61,205 nt of DNA from Cudoniella acicularis. Lineage: Eukaryota > Ascomycota > Leotiomycetes > Helotiales > Helotiaceae. Made by a program: the position numbers and the translations under genes. The DNA is taken from the NCBI GenBank assembly GCA_013054445.1, contig JAAMPI010000135.1, positions 1 to 61,205 on the forward strand. Reading direction: 5' to 3'. Shown one piece after another: positions 32,568 to 44,868 of this stretch (positions within the stretch are counted from its first letter, which is position 1; each line of letters opens with the position of its first letter). The notes under the pieces are model-generated. The model was given only the letters and a program-made list of their open reading frames with translations. It had not been told where the DNA came from and did not search any database.

Positions 32568-33829
32568 ATGGAAGCCATCGTTCAAAAATTCAATAACCTT
32601 CCCCGTGTCAACAAGGCGCCATCCAGCCTCGTCAACAATGATTGGCACTTTTCAATCAGACATGTGCCACTGGACCCTCCAGGAGATCTCCTCATTATTG
32701 TGAATCCCGGGAGTCATTTTGTCTGCAGCCAAGGCCCGAAGCAAATTCTTTCTTTGCCAAGCAACGCCGCCAAAGCAGACATCATCGTGTCAATGCTTCT
32801 CGAGGCCTTCATCAGTGGTGTAGACAAGGGCCCAGACGGAAAGCCTCTGCCTGATATTCCACCATTCGCCCCATGGACCTGGAGCACTAAGGACACGGCT
32901 CTTATCCCGGAAATAGAGGCACGACTCACTGCTCTTGGTGTTCGACCCGAGCTTCGCACTGTTCGCCCTAGAACACATGAGGAGAATGAGATATCTGATG
33001 AAAGATGGGCTGGTCTTGCTAAAGCACTCATGGACAGCCTAGGACTAGGCAACAGAGCTGGGAAGGGAACTGTTTTCAATCTCAACAATCCAACTGGTGT
33101 GATTTGTGGCGGTTGCAAAAAGGATTCTTCGGCATTCCTAACCCCTCTCCAGAGGTGTGCTCGATGTCGCGAGGTCTTCTACTGCTCGCGTGATTGCCAA
33201 AAGTCTGATTGGAAACAACATAAGAATCTCTGCGGAAAAGATCCGAAGGAATCTGGGCCCTCTGTGTCTCCCCTTGATTACTGGAACAACACTGCACACA
33301 CTTCACCGGAAGCCAGGGCTCTTGCCTCTTCTATCAACCTCACTCTCCCACAGAACGGCGTGAATGAGAGTGGTCTCATGTCGGTTTTGCGTTCCAGTTA
33401 TGCATGGTAGCAGGCTAATCAAGTTCCAGGATGCCAATGCGAAGACTTATCATTGCGGGTAAAGATACGCCTGAAAATCTCCAGCTACTTCTTGGACCGA
33501 AATGGAAGGAAGAGCAATCCATCTATGAAGAATATCGTCTAGAAGTCCTTCTACAACCCCCTCGTGGATCTCCTAGCTATGCACTCACCGCAAGCTACGA
33601 TGATGGTGTCCCAACGCCTTCTCTACAACCAGCTACCGCAGAAGAAAGCGAGAAAATCCAGGCTGTCCGGGACATGCAGGCTAGGATCTCCAGGCACTTG
33701 GGTTCTAGAAAGGATCCGAGCATGCGAGATATGCAGACCATTCTGTCAAGCTTTGGGGCCAATTGGGACGAAATGGTGCCGATTTATCAACTTGCCACAA
33801 ACACGATGGATCAAAATGTTCAGGTATGA
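32568..33829 (+). CDS. MYND-type zinc-finger protein, two exons
   Basis: Exons 32568-33379 and 33430-33829 joined by a 50-base intron (GTCGGT donor, CTAAT branch, TTCCAG acceptor) give 403 residues. The N-terminal 180 residues have no known domain. At about residues 183-223 lies the MYND zinc finger: CGGC, then CARCREVFYCSRDCQKSDW and KQHKNLC, with all eight ligands present. MYND domains bind proline-rich partners. The C-terminal half after the intron (MRRLIIAGKDTPENLQLLLG...) is unassigned. An alternative end is possible, because GTATGA at 33824 and CACAG at 33892 could splice to a short tail. Intact otherwise. Confidence 0.82.
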
Positions 33830-34521
33830 AAGTGCGTTCAAAGGTGTAACACTACTGTCATGGGTTACGATTACCACAGGAGGGTTTTTAAAGGGCAACT
33901 TGATAAAGTCAATGAAGTCATTTGAGCTAAAGCTGGCTTGTTTTGCTAATAACTGGCGTTAAGAGAGTTTGGAGTTGAAAAGCGTTTGGTGGTATAAGGA
34001 CTAAACATTCTAGCATGAAAGTCTACCTTGATAAAAGCATCATTCACAGTCATGCACTAGTTCTTCGGTAGTGCCGGTTTGCTAAGCAGCCTTTGGGCCA
34101 AGTTTCAGTGACATTTAAATCCTCAAGTGAGGTTTTTTCAGTTCTCAAAACTGGTGTCTCCGACGTGATTCAATCGAAAAATTCCCAGATCAGCCTCAAT
34201 TCATGATTGTCAATTTCTATAATCCTTTATGTTTTCCTTTTGGAATATATTTCTTGGTTTGATAATGCTGGAATTTAATTGCAAGGAAGCACATATGAGC
34301 AGGACGGAGCATGCTGCAAACGGGCAGTAAATCCTCATACGTTTCGAGGTTCAACTATCAAATATTTTTCTTGATCATTCGGATTTACCCAAACACATTC
34401 CAAAATCAGAAAATATACACTCGTCACGATCCAATTATCCAGAACAAGCTGTTTATCAAGGCGAGAAACAGCAAAAGGCTATTACAAAATTTCTTTCCAG
34501 CGTTCAATATAATTACAAAGT
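33830..34521. other. intergenic
   Basis: No gene supported; 3' flanks of the MYND gene and of the broken secreted-protein gene. Confidence 0.4.
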
Positions 34522-35320
34522 CTATACAAGTGCAGCTAATAATCCCATCGCCCTCAAACTCCCAGAAACCCGATCAATCGTCAACCCACTTGCCGCACCT
34601 TTCGTTGGAGTCGCTGTTGGGGCGCCATTCGTATTCGAGGACTAGCAACCAACGACGCGTTACTCTCAAACATTCCAGCGATAGATCCATTACCGAATAA
34701 ATACCCCCCAATTACTGTTATACCAAGATCATTCAGATTGGAATTTGCACACCCGGAGGCCTCCCCGAGCAGCGCCATCCGCGAAGGTATCCAGTATAAA
34801 CTGCTGTTGTAGCCAGGATCAACAACTAGTAACGGATTATGCTCACCCAGACCAAGTGTTAACACTGTTTTGTTGAGGGCGATAAAAAAAGGTTCGGTGT
34901 TGTTCTGAACATCAAGGTACGAGTCTGAAGCGTTGAGAACCTTAGCGGAATTCCAAGGCCATGTATTGCGCGCAAACGCGAGGATGCTTTCGAAATCCGA
35001 AAGCTCTGAGATCGTGTCCGAATTCTGCAAGGCCTGCGACGTCAAGTTCTTCTGCTTCCCGCTGTCAAAAATCTCTGGTTGAACGTAGACGTTATAGTCT
35101 TGCCTCGTAAAAGCGCAAATTGTAGTCGAGCTCTTGGGGCAAGATAATTAGTCGAGTATGATGGCTTTATTGTTGTCTTCCGGGGCGATTCCTTCTTCGA
35201 CAGCGGTGAAGTTTGAAGAACCCCAGTTCGTGCATGCTGCTGAGGTAAGGGAGATCGCTTCAAGGAGGAGAAAAGCGAACGGAGGCGGAAGTAGATGGTT
35301 TGAGCGCACCGTGAGGTAAA
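34522..35320 (-). pseudogene. broken secreted, GPI-type protein of unknown family
   Basis: A minus-strand frame starts around a signal-peptide-like stretch (PPPFAFLLLEAISLTSAAC). It continues with NFTAVEEGIAPEDNN, hits an in-frame TAA at 35148-35150, resumes in the same frame (LSCPKSSTTICAFTRQDYNV) and runs to about 34636. There a single-base shift is needed to reach the natural ending: NTNGAPTATPTKGAASG, then a hydrophobic LLAALV end with TAG at 34522-34524. It has several N-glycosylation sequons. No ATG is found in frame before the signal peptide. I do not recognise the family. Two independent breaks suggest a pseudogene. Confidence 0.5.
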
Positions 35321-35844
35321 TCTTTTCGTATGGGGTTGCTTATTGTGATTAGATTAGAACTTGCAGGGAATTTAAAACCCCTTTTCCAGGTCGCTGGATA
35401 CCTCCCCTCTGTATAAGTGCATTTTTTCTCGTGCCTTAAGTAGCTGGGTGAAACCCCGCACTTGTTAGATGCAGTAGGTAGGCGCAAGACTTCCACCGCG
35501 GCCTTGAATATCACGTATGAAATTGCGCATGGTGCGTAAAACCTTACTTTAAATTCATTTGCTTTCATTACTATTGCCCTTACAAAGCAGTCCCTTCGTA
35601 CGCGTAGGAGTTTCAGCGCTCGCTAAGCTTCAGAGCAGCCCCTTTTTTTGTCGGGTCTTGACAATTGAGCCTCATTTTTGGCTATGTATTCGTTAGTCTT
35701 GCGTTGGATTGTACGTTAAGTGGTTACACACACATCAATGGTAATGAAAAATGCCATTAATTCAAATGGAGTGAGCTTGAAAAGATTTATTTAAGAGAGA
35801 TATTCGGTTTTGAAACGTGCCAACGTTTTTGTTTTTATTTTTAC
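35321..35844. other. intergenic
   Basis: No gene supported. The truncated NRPS fragment starts just downstream. Confidence 0.35.
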
Positions 35845-38800
35845 TTGGAAATGCCAGAGATTGAACACGAGAAGTATGAGAAATCATTGGTCGTGTTGGA
35901 GATAATACTAAGCGCACTTCCTTCTGTAGAATCAATAGAACATCTCAAAACGCAAATGCTGGCGGTGATGCCGTATGAGCAAGTGGGTCTATCTAAGATC
36001 AGACAAATTGATGAAAAGCTGAAAGCGGCCTGCGACTTTCAAAACCTTCTCGTCATACAACCGAGGGAACATTCTGGTATCGACAATTCTCTGCTTGGAC
36101 CACGCGTTAAGAAGTTCATTAATTCAGGGGTCTTCGACACCTATCCCCTGATCATGGATTGTACACTGAACGCTGATGGACTTAGTGCGACGACGATTTT
36201 TGATTCGGCCATTATTAAGAAGAGTCAGATGAACAGAATCATTCTCCACTTCCAGCACATACTAAAGCAACCATGCTCCAAGGAGGAGGATAGAACGGTT
36301 CAAGAAATCAACACCATAAGCCCAGCAGGTATAAAGGAACTTTGGGAATAATGGAACGCCAAGACACCAAAGTCGATGGAGGCATGCGTACATTATTTGA
36401 TTGAGGGGCAAAAGCTGCAAAATCCCAAAGCATCAGCAATCTGCTCGTGGGATGGGGATTTCACTCGTGGTGAATTGGACGACCTCGCCTCGAAACTGGC
36501 AAATCATCTCATCAAGCAAGGTGTTGGCCCAGAGACAAGGTACCAATACTTTTCAACAAGTCGAAATGGGCAATCGTTGCAATTTTGGCAATTGTCAAAG
36601 CTGGAGGCGCTTTCGTGCCCATGAACCCATGACACCCTACTGCCAGACTTGTCTCGGTTGTGAAGCAGATTGATGCACAAATAGTGCTCTGCCCCGCTGA
36701 GCTGGAGAAGATATGCTCAGTCACTTTCCCAAGCATGAAGATTGCCGTAGTGGATGGCTCCACTTTGGACCGGTTGCCATCACCAACGACCCCTGGACGT
36801 AGTGATGTTGGACCGAGCAATGCTCTCTACGTTATTTTCACATCCGGCACGGCCGGAACGCCAAAGGGTACCGTGATAGAACACGGTGCATATTGTTCAG
36901 GAGCCAGAGACCACGCCAAAACGCTTTATTTCACCGAAACCTCTCCATTACTCCAATTTGCTTGTTATACTTTCGATACCAGCGTCGAGGATATCTTGAC
37001 CACATTAATGACCGGAGGATGTCTGTGAATCCCATCAGAAGAAGAACGGATGTCCGACCTCGCTGGTGCAATCGCGCGTATGAACGTCAACGCTGCCGAC
37101 GTTACCCCTTCTTACATCAACACCATTTCACCGGATGTCGTTCCGTCACTTCGACGGGTCACTCTTAGCGGAGAGCCCATAACAGCCAATATCATCAAGA
37201 CCTGGGCTGAGAAGGTTCATTTAATAAACGCGTATGGTATGACGGAATGTTGTGTGACGAGTCTCGTGAATGCGAATGTATCCGCCAAAACAAATCCAGC
37301 AAACATAGGACATGGAGTCGGCGCAGTCAGTTGAATTGTTGATCCTGCAGATCTAACCGACTTGTACCTATCGGTGCTATTGGAGAACTTATCGAGGGGC
37401 CAGCATTAGCAAGAGGATATCTGAATGACGAGAAAAAGACAAAAGCTGTTTTCATACATCCGTCGTAGGGCTACGAAACTAAACAGTACCGACGACCCGG
37501 GCGTGTCTATAAGACTGGAAACTTAGCTCAGTATAACCCCGACGGTTCGATAAACTCCCTCGGCAGGGTGGACACTCAAGCCAAGCTTCGTGGTCAACGC
37601 ATCGAGTTGGGAGAGATTGAGCATCATCTTCTGAGCTCCCCGAGTGTGAGAAACACGATGGTTGTTCTGCCTACAACCGGTTCTTACCAAGGACAAATCA
37701 TCGGCCTAGTCGAGCTCGAAGGGTTACAACATGCAACGACCCAGGATGGTATTCAAGTTGTGCCTCAATCAACGCTAGCTGCCGTTGGCTTTAGCTGGTC
37801 AAGTCTTTCAGATCACCTCAGGAACAGCATTCCAGCTTACATGATTCCCTCATCTTGGATTCCCATTGACCATATGCCACTCCACACTTCAGGAAAACTC
37901 GACCGTTCCAAACTTCTCGCCTGGCTGTCTGTTCTTCCGACAGATCATCAAATTGACCATGAACCACAAGAAAACGGAGCACTGCCCATACCAGCGGATG
38001 ATTTTGATTTCAATGGAAATCAGCAAGAAGGTCGCGGAGCTAGTGCTTAATGGTTCTTCATACCATAATGCAGAAGTTGACGGGTATGATGTAAAGCTTT
38101 CAGCGATTGGAATCGACTCAATCAGGATGATGACTTTGGCCGCGTTCATGAAACGAAAGTTTGGAGTCTCGGTGGCAATCCCGCTGCTTATCAGCCACCA
38201 CATGAAGATCACAGATGTTTCGAACTACATTCGAAAGGCAAACGGCAAAGTCGTGCCGGAATTGGCTTTCCAAGTGGACCTGATGAAAGAATTCTCACTC
38301 CTCGATGCGCAACTTCAATTCGCCCAGCAGAATCACCTCGGTGTTATATTTTTGACTGGCGCAACTGGATTTCTAGGAACGCAAATCCTAAGACAACTAC
38401 TCAATCATGCTGGAGTTGATAAAGTCATTGTCCACGTTCGAGCTTCGGACTCCGAGCACGGGAAGCAGAAAATTGTCAGCTCCGCCAAAGCTGCTTTATG
38501 GTGGCTCGACGACATGTCTTCGAAGCTGGAAATATGGGCCGGTGATCTATCTCAACCTATGTTGGGGCTGAACTGCCAACAATGGCTTCATTTACGAATG
38601 GTAGACGCCATCATCCACAACGGAGCATCTGTGAACTGGACAGCGGACTACGATACGCTCACGACCACAAACGTTAACTCGACCTTCGAGATCCTCAAGG
38701 CTATGTCTGGCGTTGGACCGCGGCCAAAACTAGTATATATCTCTGGTGGTCGAAGCTTTGGCGAAAGCCAGGACGACAAATCGACGGCGACAAAACTTGC

Positions 38801-39164
38801 TGCAGTAGATGGTTACAGCCGAACGAAATTTGTCTCTGAGCTATTGTTGAAACACTTCGCACAAAGAGCAGTGAATTCAAAACATCCTCGCCACATCTCC
38901 ATCGTCAAACCGGGATTGATCATCGGAAATGCTCGGGAAGGCGTCGCGAACACTGGAGATTTTCTTTGGAGGCACGTGGCTGGCGCAATGAGACTTGGTG
39001 CTTATCCAAAGCCAGAAAAAGATGATTGGTTGGTGGTTTCAAGCGTAGACATCATCTCACAGGCTGTCATCGACGCATTGCTCAGAGGCTATAACGCTTC
39101 AGCTTGCAATATCAATATTGCTGATGGGGTGTTGATGACGGAGTTTTGGGGTATTGTCGATTAA
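35845..39164 (+). pseudogene. 3' end of a nonribosomal peptide synthetase: partial C, A, T and terminal reductase domains, disrupted
   Basis: Begins inside a condensation domain (MLAVMPYEQVGL, ACDFQNLLV); its HHxxxDG catalytic part is absent. The adenylation domain shows YVIFTSGTAGTPKGT (A3), FACYTFDTSVEDI (A4), NAYGMTE (A5), YKTGNL (A7, usual D is N), GRVDTQAKLRGQRIELGEIE (A8) and SGKLDRSKL (A10). The carrier domain has IGIDSIRMM with the phosphopantetheine Ser. A thioester reductase follows: FLTGATGFLGTQ (NADPH site) and YSRTKF (YxxxK). It ends early in ADGVLMTEFWGIVD. In-frame stops: 36349, 36630, 37026, 37332 and 37466; frameshifts near 36540, 37351 and 38010. An intact version would release an aldehyde or alcohol product. 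Dead and cut at both ends. Confidence 0.88.
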
Positions 39165-39232
39165 TTTTCTCTCTCTCTGACTTCGCTTTCGGTTAGTAGC
39201 TTGCCGCTCTTGCTCAGACGCTATCTCCCTCG

Positions 39233-39297
39233 GCTCAGTCAACTCGCCTGAGCAACCTGAGCAACTCACCCGATCAGGCTTGAGCATCCTGAGCAAG
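39233..39297 (-). repeat. GCTCAGG-rich dispersed repeat, copy B
   Basis: Read on the minus strand it contains TGCTCAGG, GCTCAAGCCTGATCGGG and GCTCAGGTTGCTCAGGC. The last of these is identical to part of copy A. It lies exactly between the truncated end of the NRPS reductase frame and the truncated start of a HET-protein tail. Confidence 0.65.
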
Positions 39298-39338
39298 ATT
39301 TACCACATCGTCACGTGTCTTGACTTCTCTCTTTTTAA

Positions 39339-40695
39339 CCAATTGTACTCAATCCACAAGACGCGCTGAAGAAAAAAAGCATTGCTCAACGAATGTCTTG
39401 GGCTTCGAGAAGGCAAACAACAAGACTTGAAGATGCGGCCTACTGTCTTCTCAGAATTTTCGGCGTGAACATGCCTCTTCTTTACAATGAGGGCAAAAGC
39501 GCCTTCCTCCGGCTTCAAGAAGAATTATTGAAATCCTCAATTGATCAGTCAATATTTGCATGGGGTATGACAGTTTCTAAGTATGCACAAGAAAAGGGTG
39601 GCATATTTGCTCGATCCCCGGCAGACTACGTGGAGTCTTCCTCAGTCGTCCCTTTTCAGGGAACCACGGACACAACGCCCTACGTAATGACGAATAAGGG
39701 AATCCAGATAGAATTACGCATGATCGATTCTCTCGGATACTCTCTGGGCTTAATCGATTGCCAATTCCAGGACGAGATATCTACATGCCTCGGCATTGTT
39801 TTACTACGCACGCATACCTCCGGCGTCTTCTTCAGAATCGGAGGCACGACTGTCGGCGAAGATTCAATTAAATCTGAAAGCGTAGGACGTGGAGGTCTAG
39901 TAAAAGTCTCATACGCACAGGCCATGAGGGCAGCCATACGGAAAATCTACATATCATGGGATGAGTTTGAAGTTCCCCTCGAGCGATCTTGCTACCAAAT
40001 AAGGGTTTCCCGTATTACAACAATATGGATTTGAGCTTGTCTCGACGCGTCCTAGCCGTAGAAAGGAAGCATTTGCTGTCTATTTCGGCGAAGACCCGTC
40101 AATTAAGAACGAACTCCACCTGGATGGCATTACAATGTCCGAAGTACCAAACGCTTTATGGCTTTCGCCTCTTGTAAAGAAGCCCGAACCACGTGATCTT
40201 CCTCGTCCCACCTACACCGTGGAAGGTTGGTGGCACTCACTATCATATGGAATTGGCCAGAATTGTGTTGCATACCCACGGAATCGTCTCATATCGTTCT
40301 GGCAGCACGCCGACAACTCCACCGCTTGGGATATTTTTGCGCGCTTCAAGGCAGGCGACCATTTTGGTCAGAAAGTGAGATTACTGAATGTTAACATGCA
40401 GTAAGAAGAAGACTATTTGAGCATCCAGACGAAAGAGCCGTCTTACTCAAATGATGTCCTTTGGGAACGTGAATATGGACCTAGGTGGATGGAATATCTA
40501 TCACGACCTAGAGGGCAAAGGAAAAGGCATCCTTCGTGGAACTCTCAAAATCCAATGGAATTCATAGACCAATTCAAAGACAACTATTCGACAAAGGAAG
40601 CCGTGCCCCAGCTTGACGATTCAAATGTCAACCCACCAAGAGAAAGTCCTCGCTTATGGCGATCTCGACGTCTTAAGCGAAGTAGGGAGGCCTAA
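39339..40695 (+). pseudogene. C-terminal fragment of a HET-type protein
   Basis: The frame opens after a TAA without its own start and reads SIAQRMSWASRRQTTRLEDA then AYCLLRIFGVNMPLLYNEGK and FLRLQEELLKSS. This is the block that normally follows the N-terminal HET domain in a large group of fungal HET/NACHT proteins. The HET domain itself is missing. Frameshifts occur near 39995 and 40025, and a TAA at 40402-40404 breaks the rest, which can be followed to 40695. Truncated at its 5' side by the GCTCAGG repeat. A non-functional relic. Confidence 0.75.
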
Positions 40696-42043
40696 CTATG
40701 GATATAGATCAAATAAAAGACCAGTCAATATTATCGGCAAGGAAGGTCAAACGTAGCTCCATAGGTACTTCACCCATTTTCAGCTCATGACAGGGTAAAG
40801 ATGAGAAGCTGACGCCCAAGTCTCGGTGTGCACAGATACGAGCGAGCTCCCAGCGAACATCGAGATCCAGTCCTCAGTACACACGATACACAAACTCTCT
40901 CATGGTCCCAAAAACAGGGTATACACATGCATGGTAGAAAACTCAATACCAGCATCACCAGAAGGTGCAAACAAAGGAAGAAAATGGAACGAAAGTTCTC
41001 TGCCTCAATAATTTCTTGTCCCTCAAGGAGATTTTTGTGTCTAAGAAATATGGAGCTTTTAATTAGCTTGAACGTCTTACCATACTAAGATAATTCTGCT
41101 ATCGTGGGCCTGGGAAGGGTGGAAGTGGATAAGGACAGGGAGATTGTTTCGCTTGTCTACAGAACTTATTTGGGGCACTTTAAAGTTGATCTCCTCCCCC
41201 TCCCCAGAGGCAGACCCTCTTCAACTAATTGAAATCGGATGTTTGATGGCTCTTGGATTTATCCATATCTCTATTTTCTATTTTTAGTGTGGTGGATATC
41301 ACCTATGTATTCGGTTTTGGGGGGNTNGGGATGGGAACAAGCAGATAAGTGAAGTAATCCAAATTCCTTGAGTATGGAATATACTCATAATAGATCTTTC
41401 GCATATTTCATCCTACAGACGCTTATAAAATCGTTCCTTGAAGTCCAAATGCCAACGCACGTACTTCTTAGCAGGACGCGAATCTCGGCGCCCTGACAGT
41501 GAAGACATAATAAGCATCCCCTTACCTTATCCAAGTACCCTTCGTACCCCACCATGAAGCGAGCTTACCCCGCCGGGAAAGCGAGAGGATTTTCAGAACG
41601 AATGAGTCGTCATCGACCTCCACAGTTTCGCCATCAGGGTTACCTCAATAGGGTCCAAATGCAGACAGTCAGGCAAATTGCATTGTCCCGATGAGTGAAG
41701 GTGACCAGTCTGGCCGCGTTGTCGTCTGCAAGGCAAAGATATGGAGGATAATTTTTGTTATCAGGACAGTGCCCAAATTATACGAGAACCGAGATATCAA
41801 AACCCACATCATTGGCTGGATCTTGATTCCAATTGGCCACCAGTACGAGAGTGCGCCGAGAACGGATTGGCAATCAGGCAGATTACGGAGATGCGGTTGA
41901 TAACAAAACACTCCGCCCTTGTGCCTGAAACCTTGCTTCTATTATTTCAACAGCGACTTTCACGCCTACCCGAATTCTCCGACTTTGGTGCAGAGCCTTA
42001 TGTTGGCTGCCCGACCATCACACTTCTCTCGGACAGCAAGACA
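40696..42043. other. intergenic; contains two ambiguous bases
   Basis: No gene supported. Two N bases (41325 and 41327) lie in a G-rich run and mark unresolved sequence. The last 300 bases are the promoter side of the Zn2Cys6 gene. Confidence 0.4.
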
Positions 42044-43795
42044 ATGGACACAAAACAACTTCCAGCTGACAACAGTCAAGACAAGACTCGGAAAAGACGA
42101 GCGCACCACAAGTCGAGGACTGGTTGTGGGACCTGCCTGTATGCATTAATCGCAGTTGTGGTGCCCTTCTTCTTCCCACAGTAACATAAATTAGTGGGAC
42201 TAATTGATGATTATGACTAGAATTCGACGTGTAAAATGCGACGAGACTCGGCCTGTTTGCCAGCGCTGTGTCAAGTTTGAGGTCCTCTGTGATGGGTACA
42301 AAGAGTTTCAACGCAAAGGGGAACGCAAGATTGATCGCCGATTGACGGAAGGCACCGCTATACCTATTCGAACATCAAATAGAAGTCCAGAAGCAAACCT
42401 ACGAATATATTCGGCTGCAACTGCGATCTGCAAAGCCCCGCCGAGGTCGCTTTTCAGAAATGAGCAAGAATATCGATATTTTGAGGTTTTCACTACTCAA
42501 ATCGCTAACCAACTGACTGGTTTATTTCCCTCGAGTCTTTGGAACTATCTTGTCCTCCAAGCATGCGAGAGTAACTCCTCGATTCGGCATGCAGTCATAG
42601 CAATTGGGGCTTTAGATCCCAAGACGTGGGGAGGTCGCGCAAAATCTCCAGAGGAGAAATTGCGACGCCAGTTTGCATATAATCAATACAGTATGGCGAT
42701 TGGGGACATGAGGAAGACCATATCTACGAAGGCTCTGGATTTGAGAACCCGGCTTGTTGCCTGCCTTCTGTTCATCTGCTTCGAGATATATCACTTCAAC
42801 AGAGCATCTACGGTTCCCCAAATTCGAGCAATGAATTTCATGCTTAAAGACCAAAAACGCGAGGGGGGGACTCAAATGGACTAAAGATTGACGAAGAAAT
42901 TGAAGAAGCATTTCAGGAGCTGGAAACACAATCGCTTACTTACGACTGCTCTAGCACTCATCTGAGCCAAGAGCAGATCCTTACTTGCCGGCAGATAACA
43001 AGGAAAACGCTTCAACCTCAATTTATTAGCATGCGACAGGCTCGCACTGCGCTCTACCTCCTAGAAGTACGTCAATACCATTGGTCAGGCACTTCTGGGT
43101 ATGAGTGGCCGTGGTACTTAGCTTCGTCACCAATGGGATCTACGACCGATCCACCCCCTAATGTGTACACCTCAAACGAAGAATGGTGCACAGAGCGAGA
43201 GACGAGGTTCGAAGAATATGCAGTCTGGTCAAATGCTTTCCAACCTCTCTTACTCCAAGCTCGACGAGCGAAGGATCCTTACGAATTAAGGCGTGCAGCA
43301 ATCCTCAGAGCAATGTTTCTCTCCGCATACCTCTCACTTATGGTTCCTATGTTAAGTCCATTGGAAGCTTACTATGGTCAAACAACCAAGCTGAGAGAGC
43401 TCATGGATCTAATCAAATCGCTCCTAACCACCGCTGCTAACAAGGATAGTAGGTTCTCCATGGAAATGAATTTTGTTATCCCGCTGAGTAGGATTTGTTA
43501 TCGGTTCCGACATCGGGCTATGAGACAAGAAGCAATCAGGTTGCTGCTGTCTTACCCCAGACGGGAGGGTCTATTTGATGGTGTGCTTATCGGGAGGTAT
43601 TCACAGTGGTTGGCCGAGATTGAGGAGGAGGGATTGGGAGATGAAGAGGAATATGTTCCGCACGAACTTGTCAACACTACGTTGGTGGTGGTTAACATCG
43701 ACACGATTAACAAGACTGCGAAGTTGACAGCTTCCAAGAAGGTGAGAAATGATCCTAGCAAGCCGAATAAGGTGGAAAAGGTGATTAGTTGGTGA
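42044..43795 (+). CDS. Zn2Cys6 fungal transcription factor, with a frameshift
   Basis: Exon 1 is 42044-42138 and exon 2 starts at 42221 (82-base intron, GTATGC donor, GACTAG acceptor). The intron splits the zinc cluster, which after splicing reads CGTCLIRRVKC, DETRPVC, QRC and VKFEVLC: CX2CX6CX6CX2CX6C, with the usual Arg after the second Cys replaced by Leu. A basic stretch (KTRKRRAHHKSRTG) precedes it. The frame breaks at 42882-42884. The next frame continues at once with GLKIDEEIEEAFQELETQS and runs through a typical helical regulator region to 43795. The shift falls on a run of seven G (42863-42869); eight would restore it. Could regulate the surrounding accessory genes, but this is inference. 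Confidence 0.75.
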
Positions 43796-44868
43796 TTCGT
43801 TGGTATTGGATCTCTTCGTCCTCGAAAATTAGCCAATGCCTTCAAGTTCCGAAGCCGCTTCTTCTAATGCGTGGTACAAACTGCCCTCATGCACTTTCTG
43901 GCCGCGGTCACCTTAGTTTTCACTGCTCTATCGTCATGTGTGGTAGCCCGCAGCATTTTGCTTCATAGTATCCTCTTTCTAGTGGAACATCTATACTTCT
44001 CAGCGATAAACTCGAGCAAAAATCCAAACTGGGGTGGTTGCCGGAGCAAGAGCGAAATGGTGCAAAGTAAAAGTTTTACTTTTGTAAAGAGAAGTGTTTA
44101 AAATTTCGAACTTGACTTTCAAAAATGAAAACTGGACCGCTTTTTCTGTCCATCTTGACTTCTTGCGAAGCAAGGGGGCTGACGAAGGCCGGCTATGAAA
44201 CCTAAAGCATTGACAAAACTGCTATTTTGGAGATTTTTGCAAGTCTTGTTCGCGGACTGAGAACTCAGTCCTGATCACTAGTGAGATCATGCTTGTTTGG
44301 GAAAGAGAGAGGCTAGAAGTTGTATCGCAACGCAAGTATGCATCACTCATACAACCTACTACAGACAGCAAGAGCTTCTCTTTAGTGATGGGATGTACTC
44401 AGGGTTATATATGCCAGGGTGTAACTTCGGCTACGAAGAAAAACCCTTGAGCTCTTAGGGGATCCAAATTCCAATGGATGGATCAATGTATTGCTTATGG
44501 CGTACTTTATGTACTCATTCTAAGTATACATTTGTTTCCAACGTTGAGCGCATGTGTGCAGAATCGCATTTCGAGACGCGAGATTCATTAGTGAAAAATA
44601 GTTACAGGGCAATCAATGGTCTAGCTGCTAAATATCGGCGTCTGTGGCTGCACGGAATATTTCCTAGGCTCGCTTGAATAGGGGCAGGTACTACCGAGTC
44701 AGCACCAGGGTTTTGCCCTTCCCATATAACATAAAGTAGCCTCAATATATCAGCTGTTAGCGATATAACCATGACCGTATTCAATCTGAGCGTAGGCAAT
44801 TGTATAAATGTCTGGTTATCTTCGAGAATGCGGATAAAAATGTAGTTTCATGCTACCCTTGCTTCAAA
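43796..44868. other. intergenic
   Basis: About 1.1 kb with only short frames lacking ATG starts or domains. I see nothing else. Confidence 0.4.
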
